Numbered from the stretch's first letter, positions 42,195 to 51,465 are shown. The stretch: 64,000 nt of DNA from Candidatus Minthosoma equi (GCA_018064885.1 JAGHUI010000037.1:43240-107239); one strand, 5' to 3'. A program made the numbers and translations. Notes: generated from the sequence alone by a model not told the origin.

Positions 42195-42863
42195 ATGAAG
42201 AAAATAGTATATTTTGTGCTCACGACTATGGTCGTGGGCATTTCCATGCTTACAAGCACCAGTTGTAATGACGGCGAGACATACGCCGAACAGAAAGACA
42301 AAGAGAAACGCTACATTGGTAAGTTCATTGCTGACAATGAGTTTGTTGGTCCAATCAAAGTCATCAGCGAACAGCAGTTTTATGCACAGGACACAACAAC
42401 AAATGTAGAGAAAAATGAGTTCGTGCTGTTCAACGATGACGGTATCTACATGCAGATCGTGCAGAAAGGCGAAGGCAAGTCTTTAATCGAGATGGCAAAG
42501 GAAATGCCTGATTCAACAGTCAGCAAGGTTCTCCTATGCCGATTCCTCGAGTACGACATTGAAAGTTCCGACACCACTTACCAGAACTTATACACCACAT
42601 CCATTGTGGACAAGATGCTTTGCAAATACAGTCATTATGGACGCAGCTACAATGCATCATTCACTGAAGGTCACATGCTTAGCCATTATGGTGTAACAGT
42701 ACCAGAAGGCTGGCTGAAACCACTTGATTACATTCGTATTCCTAAAGATGTAGCCAAGATTGCCAAAGTTCGTCTCATCGTGCCACACTCTTCAGGCACC
42801 ACCACAGCATCTGGCTACGTCCTCCCTTATTACTACGAAATAAGCTATCAATTAGGCAAATAA
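42195..42863 (+). CDS. DUF4827 lipoprotein
   Basis: A 222-residue exported protein. The N-terminus MKKIVYFVLTTMVVGISMLT then STSCNDGETYAEQ has a lipobox-like Cys (C24). The rest fits DUF4827 (YIGKFIADNEFV, EFVLFNDDGIYMQIVQKG, GHMLSHYGVTVPEGWLKPLD), a family often encoded next to the phosphoglucosamine-mutase gene in Bacteroidales and thought to have an FKBP-like fold. The exact function is unknown. It is probably cotranscribed with flotillin. Confidence 0.85.
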   Translation: MKKIVYFVLTTMVVGISMLTSTSCNDGETYAEQKDKEKRYIGKFIADNEFVGPIKVISEQQFYAQDTTTNVEKNEFVLFNDDGIYMQIVQKGEGKSLIEMAKEMPDSTVSKVLLCRFLEYDIESSDTTYQNLYTTSIVDKMLCKYSHYGRSYNASFTEGHMLSHYGVTVPEGWLKPLDYIRIPKDVAKIAKVRLIVPHSSGTTTASGYVLPYYYEISYQLGK

Positions 42864-42866
42864 AAA

Positions 42867-42918
42867 GACCCTCTCTGCCCTAAAGGGCATCTCCCCCATA
42901 GAGGGGGAGACCATGCGG
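42867..42918. repeat. REP-like repeat D, left border of the DUF559 gene
   Basis: GACCCTCTCTGCCCTAAAGG, GCATCTCCCCCATAGAGGGG and GAGACCATGCGG, nearly identical to copy B. It is in inverted orientation to copy E on the other side of the DUF559 gene. Confidence 0.85.
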
Positions 42919-42976
42919 GACATGTAAAGCCATACGGGACGAGTAAAGCCATGCGGAATATAAAGCAAAGAAAGTT

Positions 42977-43363
42977 ATGGATAGGTTTTTCAAAACAGCA
43001 AATGCGGATCGGTATATGATATTGAAATGCAATGCCAATAAAAACAGAAACGAACCTACCATTGCAGAAGCTTTTTTATGGAAGCAATTGAAGGGGAAAA
43101 GACTTGGAGTGAAATTCTTAAGGCAAGTACCCATATTAGATTTCATTGCAGATTTCGCATGTCTTGAACAGAAAATAATTATCGAGGTTGATGGAGAATA
43201 TCACATGACCGCAGATCAGCAAAAAGACGATCAAGCAAGAAGTGCTCGACTCCAAAACATGGGATTCAAAGTAATACGTTTTACAAATCAAGAGGTTCTT
43301 TACGAGACATCGAAGATAATAGGAGTAATCACACAAACAATTTCCGGAACACCCTCATTGTAA
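42977..43363 (+). CDS. DUF559 endonuclease-like protein
   Basis: A 128-residue protein of the DUF559 family (PF04480), related to very-short-patch-repair endonucleases. KNRNEPTIAEAFLWKQLKGK (N-terminal helix), FLRQVPILDFIADFACLEQK and IIEVDGEYH form the E...D...ExD/K-like core, followed by RSARLQNMGFKVIRFTNQEV, a classic end. A PD-(D/E)XK nuclease of unknown target. It sits alone between inverted REP-like repeats D and E, interrupting the DUF4827-glmM neighbourhood. A cassette acquired with the repeats is the likely origin. Confidence 0.9.
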   Translation: MDRFFKTANADRYMILKCNANKNRNEPTIAEAFLWKQLKGKRLGVKFLRQVPILDFIADFACLEQKIIIEVDGEYHMTADQQKDDQARSARLQNMGFKVIRFTNQEVLYETSKIIGVITQTISGTPSL

Positions 43364-43370
43364 AAAATAA

Positions 43371-43499
43371 GCCGGATGGTCTCCCCCTCTACGGGGTAGC
43401 GAACGTTTAGAAGCGTGACTAGATGTCACGGTTTAGGAAGCGACCGAACGAAGTGCTCTTCGTGAGGACGGGCCAGCCCTTTAGGGCAGAGAGGGTCTT
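43371..43499. repeat. REP-like repeat E with inner segment
   Basis: GCCGGATGGTCTCCCCCTCT begins the element and CCCTTTAGGGCAGAGAGGGT ends it, in reverse orientation to D. Its middle (43399-43470) is an additional 70-bp piece with hairpins such as GCGTGAC/GTCACG that is missing from the other copies. It ends three bases before the glmM-type ATG, so it forms the gene's 5' leader. Confidence 0.75.
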
Positions 43500-43502
43500 A
43501 TT

Positions 43503-44927
43503 ATGAGTTTAATAAAATCAATTTCAGGTATTCGCGGCACAATTGGCGGTCGCGCAGGAGAGGGGCTCAATCCTCTCGACATTGTGAAATTCACATCGGC
43601 TTATGCTACTCTCATCAGAAGAACAACAAAGGTTGAGAGCAATAAGATTGTTGTTGGTCGTGATGCACGCATCTCAGGCGAGATGGTGAAGAACGTAGTT
43701 TGCGGCACACTCATGGGCATGGGCTTCGATGTTGTGAACATCGGCTTAGCCTCAACACCAACAACAGAGATTGCCGTTGCCATGGAAGGCGCATGCGGCG
43801 GTATCATCATCACAGCCAGCCATAACCCACGCCATTGGAATGCCCTCAAGCTTCTCAACGAGAAAGGAGAGTTCCTCAATGCAGCAGAAGGCAATGAAGT
43901 TCTTCGCATTGCAGAAGCAGAAGATTTTGACTATGCTGATGTTGACGGTCTTGGCAAATACATAGAAGACAACACATACGACCAGAAGCATATTGACATG
44001 GTGCTCGGCCTTCACCTCGTTGATGTTCCTGCAATCAAGGCAGCAGGTTTCAAGGTTGCATTCGACAGCATCAACTCTGTCGGCGGCATCATTCTTCCAA
44101 AACTCTTCAAGGCTCTTGGCGTTGAAGATGTTACCCCACTCTACGGTGAGCCTTCAGGTGACTTCCAGCACAATCCAGAACCACTTGAGAAGAACCTCTC
44201 AGACATCATGTCGCTCATGGCAAAGGGAGGCAAAGATGTTGGTTTCGTTGTTGATCCAGACGTTGACCGTCTTGCATTCATCTGCGAGGACGGAAAGATG
44301 TATGGCGAGGAATATACTCTCGTTACTGTTGCAGATTACATCCTCAAGCACACACCAGGCAATACTGTAAGCAACCTTTCCTCCACACGCGCACTCCGCG
44401 ACGTAACTCGCAAGTATGGAATGGAGTATAATGCAGCTGCTGTTGGTGAGGTGAATGTTGTAACAAAGATGAAGGAGACAAACACTGTCATTGGCGGTGA
44501 AGGAAATGGTGGAGTTATCTATCCAGAAGCACACTACGGTCGTGATGCCCTTGTTGGCATTGCTCTCTTCCTCAGCCATCTTGCTCATGAACGTCAAGCA
44601 ACTCCAGGACTCACCGTAAGCCAGCTTCGCGCAACATATCCAGAATACTGCATTGCTAAGAACCGCATTGATCTTGATGCAAGCACAGATGTTGATGCCA
44701 TTCTTGCAAAGGTCAAGACCATGTATTCTGCTGGCGGCAGCGAATATGTTGATGGCACAGAAGTGAACGACATTGATGGCGTGAAGATTGACTTCCCAGA
44801 CAAGTGGGTTCACCTCCGCAAATCCAACACAGAGCCTATCATCCGTGTCTATTCAGAGGCAAACACTATGGAAGCTGCAGATGAGATAGGCAAGAAAATC
44901 ATGGATGTTGTTTATTCCATGAAATAA
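43503..44927 (+). CDS. glmM: Phosphoglucosamine mutase-type phosphohexomutase
   Basis: A 474-residue alpha-D-phosphohexomutase. The catalytic phosphoserine loop is IITASHNPRHWNALKLL (near 102-118), the metal loop is FVVDPDVDRLAFI, the sugar loop GGEGNGGVIYPEAHYGRDAL, and the phosphate-binding loop RKSNTEPIIRVYSEA. Opening: SISGIRGTIGGRAGEGLNP. The sequence fits GlmM (glucosamine-6-P to glucosamine-1-P, for peptidoglycan and LPS), although phosphomannomutase activity is possible for this subfamily. No SD sequence is obvious in the REP-like leader. Confidence 0.9.
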   Translation: MSLIKSISGIRGTIGGRAGEGLNPLDIVKFTSAYATLIRRTTKVESNKIVVGRDARISGEMVKNVVCGTLMGMGFDVVNIGLASTPTTEIAVAMEGACGGIIITASHNPRHWNALKLLNEKGEFLNAAEGNEVLRIAEAEDFDYADVDGLGKYIEDNTYDQKHIDMVLGLHLVDVPAIKAAGFKVAFDSINSVGGIILPKLFKALGVEDVTPLYGEPSGDFQHNPEPLEKNLSDIMSLMAKGGKDVGFVVDPDVDRLAFICEDGKMYGEEYTLVTVADYILKHTPGNTVSNLSSTRALRDVTRKYGMEYNAAAVGEVNVVTKMKETNTVIGGEGNGGVIYPEAHYGRDALVGIALFLSHLAHERQATPGLTVSQLRATYPEYCIAKNRIDLDASTDVDAILAKVKTMYSAGGSEYVDGTEVNDIDGVKIDFPDKWVHLRKSNTEPIIRVYSEANTMEAADEIGKKIMDVVYSMK

Positions 44928-44972
44928 GAAACAATTGCGTCTAACAACAGGTTATAATCAACCTTACACTTC

Positions 44973-45046
44973 AAAAGTGGTGTGAGTCACATCACTATAT
45001 GCGGTGGACTCATAGCACTATAGACGGTGTGAGTCACACCGCTTTT
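44973..45046. terminator. Bidirectional palindromic terminator
   Basis: Arms AAAAGTGGTGTGAGTCAC (44973-44990) and GTGAGTCACACCGCTTTT (45029-45046) pair with two mismatches. Inside, GGTGTGAGTCAC-type units recur at 44979, 45003 and 45026 (spacing 24 and 23). The AAAA...TTTT ends make it work on both strands between convergent glmM and the histidine kinase gene. A degenerate fourth unit lies near 45064. Confidence 0.6.
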
Positions 45047-45144
45047 GTATAACAAGGCAAACAATGTGAGGGACACAACGCATACACTCGCAGAGATTAC
45101 CTAAGAAATACGAAAACTTAGTTGTACAATTCAATTGGCTATCA

Positions 45145-47088
45145 TCATGCAGGCACTTGCAACACAAACCTTGATCCACCTGTATAGTTTGTGTCAAGCA
45201 GCACTTCTCCGTTCAGCGATTCCATGATGACTCGGCACAAAGACAAGCCAAGACCTGTGCCTGGAATAAATTCATCAGCTTTATAGAATCGCTCAAATAT
45301 CTTTTCCGACAATTCTGCAGGAATGCCCTTTCCTGTGTCTTCCACAAAGAATGTTATGAAGCCAGGACGCTCAGTCTTGTTTGCGCCAACAGTTACCGAT
45401 CCGTTCTCTGTGAATTTGAATGCGTTAGTAACAACATAGACAATAGCGTTGATCAGTTTCTCAGCATCCGTTACTAAAGTGTAATTGCTTTCCAAATCCA
45501 CATTCAAGCGAATCCTTGTAGAATCAGGAACAGGCACGCTGCATATAACCTTTTCGATAATATGGCGGCTGTTTGTCTCTGTCATGTTCACTTCCACCGA
45601 GTGACTATCGTAATTAGACAGTTTGATAATGTTATCCACCATGCTTGTAAGATTCATGGTGTTCTCGCTAATCACATTACCCATCTCTGTCTTAGAGTCA
45701 TCATCCAGCTCTACCGTTGTGCTTGTAAGCAACTGTGCAAAACCAAAGATTGCGTTGAGAGGAGTGCGAATCTCGTGAGTCATGTTCTGTATGAAATGCA
45801 GACGCATAGCATTAGCATTCTCTGCCTCTTCAAGCGCTTTCTTTATAGCAGATTGAGCAGCAACAAGCTCCTTGTTCTTTTGAACAGTTGCCAGCTGTGC
45901 CAATTTAAGTTTCTCTGTCTGAATGCGGCGTCTTCTATTCCACACAATCATGCCTAAAATGATGACTGACAACAGTACACCCACAATCACAGCTGTAACC
46001 AATTGAAGATGACGACGTTCCTGCTCTGCTTTGTATTCAGCATCAGCCTTGCCTAATCGCACATCCAGTTCGGCAAGCTCGCTGTCCAGCAATTCAGACT
46101 CAATGGAATCGTTCACAAACGCCAATCGTTTTGAATAGTGGAAAGCATCCGTCATATTACCTTCATATTGAGCAAGAAGGACAAGAAAACCGAGCTGACG
46201 AGTCTCTGAGTCATGCTCCATTATCTTCTTTCTTGCTGCTTCAAAACTGCCTTGCGAAATCAGTTTCATAGCATCAAGAGAAATCTGCATGTCCACAGGA
46301 ATACTCTTGTACTGTTCCTCATCATTAAGCTCAGATTCAGCTAATTCCTTGCGGAAGCCATCTATGTCCATAGATTGGAACAACTCGTTCAGATAAGTCC
46401 ATTCGCCATAGAGACGGTAAATGTCAAAGTTTGCCCACTTCTTCGCCATCGCAGCATATTTCAATGCTTTATCATACTTCATGTTACCACCATAACACTC
46501 TGCCATTTCACGATAAAGCGTAAAATATGGTATGCTATCGTTTGAATCTATGTAATTCAATGCGTTATTAAAATATCTCAAAGCTGAATTGAAACTGCTT
46601 CGATATTTGAAAATCTGTCCCAGAAGAAGATTACTCTCGTACAAGCCAAGATTGCTATGTGCTTTCTCTGCCATCTTCAGCATGTCGTGAGCCATGAACA
46701 TGCAATGAGAATAGTCGCCTGAGCCCATCTCATACTGAATCTTGGTATTTGTGGCATCAAAGTATTCTTCATAGTAATTCATCTCTTCCGCAATAGCAAT
46801 ATACTCATCAATGGTAGCATTGAAAAGACTGTCATTGCCTGAATTAGCTACGGCATAATACTTTATCTGCAAAGCATAAAGCTTGCCGCTCACGGAACCG
46901 CGTGCCACACTCTCGCGATAGAGAGAATCAGCAATAGGGATGTTAGCCTGATCGAATGTGTGATTATGAACCAGATCCATACGTATCTCGTATGCACGGT
47001 TCTCAAAGTCAAGCAACGATTTGTCCTTGTCGGCAAAAACCGACAAGGACACAATATTTAATAATAATATGCAAATTATTTTTCCCAT
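45145..47088 (-). CDS. TPR-containing sensor histidine kinase
   Basis: A 647-residue membrane kinase. A signal sequence (MGKIICILLLNIVSLSVFA) leads into a periplasmic region of TPR-like helices (about 60-340), one transmembrane segment (LVTAVIVGVLLSVIILGMIVW, split around residue 380), a short coiled coil, then the dimerisation domain with phospho-His in MTHEIRTPLNAIFGFAQLL (near 435) and a HATPase_c domain (GTGLGLSLCRVIMESLNGEV). No receiver domain or adjacent regulator is found, so its partner is encoded elsewhere. Its start overlaps the ROK kinase stop by 13 nt. Confidence 0.88.
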   Translation of the reverse strand: MGKIICILLLNIVSLSVFADKDKSLLDFENRAYEIRMDLVHNHTFDQANIPIADSLYRESVARGSVSGKLYALQIKYYAVANSGNDSLFNATIDEYIAIAEEMNYYEEYFDATNTKIQYEMGSGDYSHCMFMAHDMLKMAEKAHSNLGLYESNLLLGQIFKYRSSFNSALRYFNNALNYIDSNDSIPYFTLYREMAECYGGNMKYDKALKYAAMAKKWANFDIYRLYGEWTYLNELFQSMDIDGFRKELAESELNDEEQYKSIPVDMQISLDAMKLISQGSFEAARKKIMEHDSETRQLGFLVLLAQYEGNMTDAFHYSKRLAFVNDSIESELLDSELAELDVRLGKADAEYKAEQERRHLQLVTAVIVGVLLSVIILGMIVWNRRRRIQTEKLKLAQLATVQKNKELVAAQSAIKKALEEAENANAMRLHFIQNMTHEIRTPLNAIFGFAQLLTSTTVELDDDSKTEMGNVISENTMNLTSMVDNIIKLSNYDSHSVEVNMTETNSRHIIEKVICSVPVPDSTRIRLNVDLESNYTLVTDAEKLINAIVYVVTNAFKFTENGSVTVGANKTERPGFITFFVEDTGKGIPAELSEKIFERFYKADEFIPGTGLGLSLCRVIMESLNGEVLLDTNYTGGSRFVLQVPA

Positions 47089-48047
47089 CCTAAAGCTGAT
47101 GCGCCGAGAACAGCAGCATTCTTATCCATAAGAGGAGAAACGAGGAACTTAGCCTTGTTCTTGAAGATCTTAAGAACAGAATTGTTGTATGACTCTTCGA
47201 TTGGCTTCATGATGAGATCGCCAGCCTTGCAAAGACCGCCGAAGAAGATGAATGCCTCTGGAGAAGAGAAGGCTGCAAAGTCAGCACAAGCATCGCCAAG
47301 CATTTTGCCTGTGAACTTGAAAATCTCGTTTGCCACTTCATCACCCTTGCCTGCTGCAATGCTGACATCAAGAGACTCGATTTCTTCTGCTGGCTTATCG
47401 CGAAGAAGAGATGGACGATCTGTTGTAGCAAGAATCTCGCGTGCAGTACGAGCAACACCTGTAGCAGAACAGTATGCCTCAAGACATCCTGTACGACCGC
47501 AACCGCATGGGCGACCTTTTTCTGAGCGGTCCATGATAACGTGACCGAGCTCGCCTGCAAAGCCATCGTGACCGTAAAGAAGTTTGCCGTTGCAAACGAC
47601 ACCTGCTCCTACTCCTGTACCAAGTGTGATTACAATAAAGTCCTTCATGCCCTTTGCAGCGCCATACATCATTTCGCCAAGAGCAGCGGCATTAGCATCG
47701 TTAGTCAGCTTTACGCGAACACCGAGCTGGCTTGAGAACATTTCTGCCAATGGAACAACGCCGTCATGAGCCCATACGAGGTTTGGAGCGAACTCAATTG
47801 TTCCTGTATAATAGTTGGCATTTGGTGCGCCAATACCCATACCTTCAATCTTCTCGACACCGCCTACTTTCTCAATGAGAGGCTTAACGCATTCAACGCC
47901 AGCATTTACAAATTCTTCAGCAGTTTTATACTTGCCAGTCTTGATTGATGCCTCACAAATCATATTTCCTTCAGCATCAACGATACCAAATACAGTGTTT
48001 GTTCCGCCAAGGTCAACACCGATAACATAAGGTTTAAGTGATTCCAT
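47076..48047 (-). CDS. ROK-family glucokinase
   Basis: A 323-residue sugar kinase. VDLGGTNTVFGIVDAEGN (ATP phosphate loop), LTNDANAAALGE (catalytic Asp), ITLGTGVGAGVV, and the ROK signature with its zinc Cys cluster (GELGHVIMDRSEKGRPCGCG then RTGCLEAYCSATGV) are all present. It phosphorylates glucose, perhaps also mannose, at O6 using ATP. It is the first gene of a two-gene operon with the histidine kinase, an uncommon pairing that may link sugar status with sensing. Confidence 0.93.
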   Translation of the reverse strand: MESLKPYVIGVDLGGTNTVFGIVDAEGNMICEASIKTGKYKTAEEFVNAGVECVKPLIEKVGGVEKIEGMGIGAPNANYYTGTIEFAPNLVWAHDGVVPLAEMFSSQLGVRVKLTNDANAAALGEMMYGAAKGMKDFIVITLGTGVGAGVVCNGKLLYGHDGFAGELGHVIMDRSEKGRPCGCGRTGCLEAYCSATGVARTAREILATTDRPSLLRDKPAEEIESLDVSIAAGKGDEVANEIFKFTGKMLGDACADFAAFSSPEAFIFFGGLCKAGDLIMKPIEESYNNSVLKIFKNKAKFLVSPLMDKNAAVLGASALGWEK

Positions 48048-48098
48048 TTATTAGGATGATTAGTTGTTTGATTGTTTATTTATTTTAGTAGTTTTGGG

Positions 48099-48106
48099 CA
48101 AAATTA
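48099..48106 (-). promoter_or_regulatory. -7 box of the glucokinase-kinase operon
   Basis: The minus strand reads TAATTTTG at 48106-48099, 52 bases before the glucokinase ATG. The divergent esterase gene has TATTTTTG at 48150-48157. Confidence 0.5.
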
Positions 48107-48149
48107 CAAAAAGTTTCGTTAGGAACAGGGTTTTTACAAATAAAATAAC

Positions 48150-48157
48150 TATTTTTG
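48150..48157 (+). promoter_or_regulatory. -7 box of the esterase gene
   Basis: TATTTTTG fits TAnnTTTG and ends 20 bases before the ATG at 48178, so the leader is short. Confidence 0.5.
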
Positions 48158-48177
48158 CAAAAAATAAATAGAAAACA

Positions 48178-49029
48178 ATGAAAAAAATCCTCACTTTCCT
48201 ACTTTGTGTCATGGGAGTTCTCTCTGCAAACGCCCAGCAAGCACCTATCAACATTGACCTTTGGCAAAACGGTCTTCCAAACAGTAATGGTATCGACAAG
48301 ACTCAGCCTTACGACGATTCCAAGCAGAATTTCAAACCAAGCATCCGTGTGTTCCTTCCTGAAGCTTCCAAGGCAACAGGCAGAGCCGTTGTCTGCTGTC
48401 CTGGCGGCGGCTACAGTCATCTTGCCACAGATCATGAAGGCTACGACTGGGCTCCATTCTTCAACGAAAGAGGCATTGCCCTCATCGTATTGAAGTACCG
48501 CATGCCTCATGCCAATACCGATGTGCCAATCAGCGATGCCAAAGAGGCACTCCGCATTGTGAGAGAGAATGCTCAGAAATGGAACATTGATCCTAAGAAG
48601 GTCGGCATCATGGGCTCCTCAGCAGGAGGACACCTTGCCAGCACAGTCGCCACTCACAGCACTCCTGAGACTGCGCCAAACTTCCAGATACTCTTCTACC
48701 CTGTTGTTACATTCGACTATAAATATACACACAAGGGCAGCCGTCATGGACTTATTGGCGAGAATGCCTCTCAAGAAATGGTTGACCTCTACAGCAATGA
48801 GTTGCAGGTGACAAGTCTGACACCTCCAGCAATCATGCTTTTGTCTGATGATGATACTGTTGTCCCTTCTCAAAACAGCGTCAACTACTACCTCGCTCTC
48901 AAGAAGTGCGGCGTGAAGGCTACAATGTGCATCTATCCTTCTGGCGGTCACGGATGGGGCAACAGAACAAATTTCAAGTATCACAATGAGATGATGAGCG
49001 ATCTTTCTGCATGGCTCAAAAGCTTTTGA
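48178..49029 (+). CDS. Secreted alpha/beta-hydrolase esterase
   Basis: A 283-residue exported enzyme. The signal peptide MKKILTFLLCVMGVLSANAQ precedes the oxyanion loop CCPGGGYSHLA, the nucleophile motif GIMGSSAGGHLAS, the catalytic Asp in LLSDDDTVVP and the His in SGGHGWG. The set matches acetyl-xylan or hemicellulose esterases of the BD-FAE type. It may deacetylate plant polysaccharides, in line with the GH127 enzyme 9 kb away. Confidence 0.9.
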   Translation: MKKILTFLLCVMGVLSANAQQAPINIDLWQNGLPNSNGIDKTQPYDDSKQNFKPSIRVFLPEASKATGRAVVCCPGGGYSHLATDHEGYDWAPFFNERGIALIVLKYRMPHANTDVPISDAKEALRIVRENAQKWNIDPKKVGIMGSSAGGHLASTVATHSTPETAPNFQILFYPVVTFDYKYTHKGSRHGLIGENASQEMVDLYSNELQVTSLTPPAIMLLSDDDTVVPSQNSVNYYLALKKCGVKATMCIYPSGGHGWGNRTNFKYHNEMMSDLSAWLKSF

Positions 49030-49098
49030 TAACAGCCACCTACCCCCCAAGGGGGAACTCTTAGAATGACTCGTGAATAATTGTTATATAACGGAATA

Positions 49099-50148
49099 AT
49101 GGATAGCATTTTTTACAAACCACGCAAGCGACTGATGATTATCTATACCGGTGGTACCATCGGTATGATTCGCAACCCAGAGACTGGCTCGCTCGAGACA
49201 TTCAACTTCGACCATCTCTGCAAGCATGTGCCAGAGATCAATGAATTTGGATTTGCTATTCACAACTATCAGTTCGACCCTCCTATCGACTCAAGCGACA
49301 TGTGTCCTGAGCTTTGGGCAAAGCTGGTGAAGATCATCGACTACAACTACGACTCCTTCGACGGCTTCGTGATTCTTCATGGCACGGACACCATGGCATA
49401 CACCGCTTCGGCTCTCAGCTTCATGCTCGAGAACCTTGGCAAGCCTGTCATTCTCACAGGAAGCCAGTTGCCTATTGGCGTATTGCGCACCGACGGCAAG
49501 GAAAACCTGCTGACAGCCATCGAACTTGCTGCTGCTCAAGACAATGACGGTCACCCAATGGTGCCAGAGGTGTGCGTATTCTTCGGTCAGCACCTCTTCC
49601 GTGGCAACCGATGCACAAAGAGCAACTCTGAGCATTTCAATGCGTTCAGCAGCTACAACTACCCTGCCCTTGCCAAGACGGGCATCAACATAAACTACAA
49701 CCCAGGCAGCATACGTCAGGTAACAGCCACAAAGCCTTTCACGCCACATTTCGAGGCAGATTCAAGCGTGGTTGCACTCACTCTCTTCCCTGGCATCAAG
49801 AAGGAACTGATTGAGAACATCATGCAGATGGACGGCATAAAAGGCATCATCCTGCGCACGTTCGGCAGCGGCAACGCACCAACAAACAAATGGATTGCGG
49901 AAACGATAAGCAAGGCAACGAAGTCGGGCAAGGTGGTGATCAACATCACCCAATGTCAGAGTGGCGGAGTGACAATGGGACTCTACGAGACCAGTCGTCA
50001 GCTGCTTGATGCTGGCGTGGTTAGCGGCCACGATATGACCATCGAAGCTGCCATCACTAAACTTATGATTCTATTCGGCAGAGGATTCAGAGCAAGCGAA
50101 GTAAGGCTCTTGATGAGCAAGGACATTGCCGGAGAACTCACAGAATAA
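49099..50148 (+). CDS. ansA: Type I L-asparaginase
   Basis: A 349-residue cytoplasmic amidohydrolase. I start at ATG 49099 (MDSIFYKPRKR), six codons after another in-frame ATG with no family-like residues. IIYTGGTIGMI contains the catalytic Thr, and VILHGTDTMAYTASALSFML the second conserved Thr-Asp pair; VILTGSQLPIG and FGSGNAPT are typical. It converts asparagine to aspartate and ammonia. The LysE transporter gene follows after three bases. Confidence 0.93.
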   Translation: MDSIFYKPRKRLMIIYTGGTIGMIRNPETGSLETFNFDHLCKHVPEINEFGFAIHNYQFDPPIDSSDMCPELWAKLVKIIDYNYDSFDGFVILHGTDTMAYTASALSFMLENLGKPVILTGSQLPIGVLRTDGKENLLTAIELAAAQDNDGHPMVPEVCVFFGQHLFRGNRCTKSNSEHFNAFSSYNYPALAKTGININYNPGSIRQVTATKPFTPHFEADSSVVALTLFPGIKKELIENIMQMDGIKGIILRTFGSGNAPTNKWIAETISKATKSGKVVINITQCQSGGVTMGLYETSRQLLDAGVVSGHDMTIEAAITKLMILFGRGFRASEVRLLMSKDIAGELTE

Positions 50149-50151
50149 ACT

Positions 50152-50901
50152 ATGATTTTACAAAACATACCAACATTAGAGCTACAGCCTATAGACTTCC
50201 AGGACTGGATGCAGAGCGTGGGCGTCTTTGAGGAATTCTTCAAAGGATGTATCATTGGCATTCTCGCATCTGCTCCAATGGGACCTGTTGGCATCCTGAC
50301 TATTCAACGCACACTGAACAAAGGACGATGGGAAGGTTTCGCCACTGGTGTGGGTGCAGCTATCAGCGACATTATCTATGCTGTCATAACGGGTTACTTC
50401 ATGTTCCTTGTTGTTGACATCATCGAGGATCCTATCATCGCATTGTGGATCAAGGCAATAAGTAGTTTGCTATTCTTCATATTCGGTGTCTATACATTCC
50501 GCAGCAAACCAAAGCAAAATGTTGCTGACGAGGAATCACCTGTAGAGACAAAGCATGAGCTTACAGGATTTGTCATCTCAGGATTCGTATTCACCGTAGC
50601 AAACCCGCTGATTATCTTCCTCTTCGTAGCCCTGTTCGGACAGTTCACATTCATCCTCGCCGGTAACTTCCTTACACAGATTATCGGTTATGTAGGTATT
50701 GTTATCGGAGCCTTATTCTGGTGGTTTGTTCTCACATGGCTTATTGATAAAGTGCGCAACAAGTTCAGCAACAAAGTGGTATGGTGGATTAACCGCTGCA
50801 TAGGCATTGCCGTTATGGTGGTCAGCGCCTTGATGATTGTTTATGCCCTGACTGGACACACTTTCCACTACATTCCATTCATAAACGAGCCTCTTAATTA
50901 A
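50152..50901 (+). CDS. LysE-family transporter
   Basis: A 249-residue membrane protein with about six hydrophobic segments. GCIIGILASAPMGPVGILTI then QRTLNKGRWEGFATGVGAAI (residues 24-65) carry the PGP-like motif of the LysE/RhtB fold, which exports amino acids. The first 20 residues are amphipathic. Operon position after asparaginase suggests amino acid efflux, but the substrate is unknown. Confidence 0.88.
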   Translation: MILQNIPTLELQPIDFQDWMQSVGVFEEFFKGCIIGILASAPMGPVGILTIQRTLNKGRWEGFATGVGAAISDIIYAVITGYFMFLVVDIIEDPIIALWIKAISSLLFFIFGVYTFRSKPKQNVADEESPVETKHELTGFVISGFVFTVANPLIIFLFVALFGQFTFILAGNFLTQIIGYVGIVIGALFWWFVLTWLIDKVRNKFSNKVVWWINRCIGIAVMVVSALMIVYALTGHTFHYIPFINEPLN

Positions 50902-50906
50902 GAGAT

Positions 50907-51452
50907 ATGTATATAGCAGAACAACTGAAGAAACAAAGCATCTCCGAATACCTTCTCTACATGTGGCAGGTTGAGGACATCATCCGTGCATTCGGATTGG
51001 ATGCTGACAAGATAGAAACAGACTATATTCCTAAGTTCCAACTTGATGCAGAAAGAACGCAGGAGCTGAAAGGATGGTACGAAAGCCTCATACAGATGAT
51101 GAGAGAAGAGAATGTGACAGAGCATGGTCACTTGCAGATAAACAAAAACATTCTCATCCTTCTCACCGACCTTCATGCTCAATTGCTCAAATCGAGCAAG
51201 CATCCTTTCTATTCTGCCGCCTACTACAAAGCCTTGCCATTCATTGTGGAATTGCGCGCAAAAGGTGATGCCCAGACAGAGAAAGGAGAACTTGAGAATT
51301 GCTTTGATGCACTCTATGGAACTATGCTTCTCAGAATGCAGAAGAAGGAGATTTCTCCAGAAACTGCCAATGCAATAACACACATTGCACATTTCATTGG
51401 CATGCTTAGCGACTACTATAAGAAGGACAAAGAGGGGGATTTGGAAATATAA
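50907..51452 (+). CDS. DUF4924 family protein
   Basis: A 181-residue soluble, helical protein matching DUF4924: MYIAEQLKKQSISEYLLYMW, then QVEDIIRAFGLDADKIE and a middle block EHGHLQINKNILILLTDLHA. The family is restricted to Bacteroidota and has no known function. It is the last gene of the ansA operon. Confidence 0.8.
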   Translation: MYIAEQLKKQSISEYLLYMWQVEDIIRAFGLDADKIETDYIPKFQLDAERTQELKGWYESLIQMMREENVTEHGHLQINKNILILLTDLHAQLLKSSKHPFYSAAYYKALPFIVELRAKGDAQTEKGELENCFDALYGTMLLRMQKKEISPETANAITHIAHFIGMLSDYYKKDKEGDLEI

Positions 51453-51465
51453 AGCATGTTTAAGA

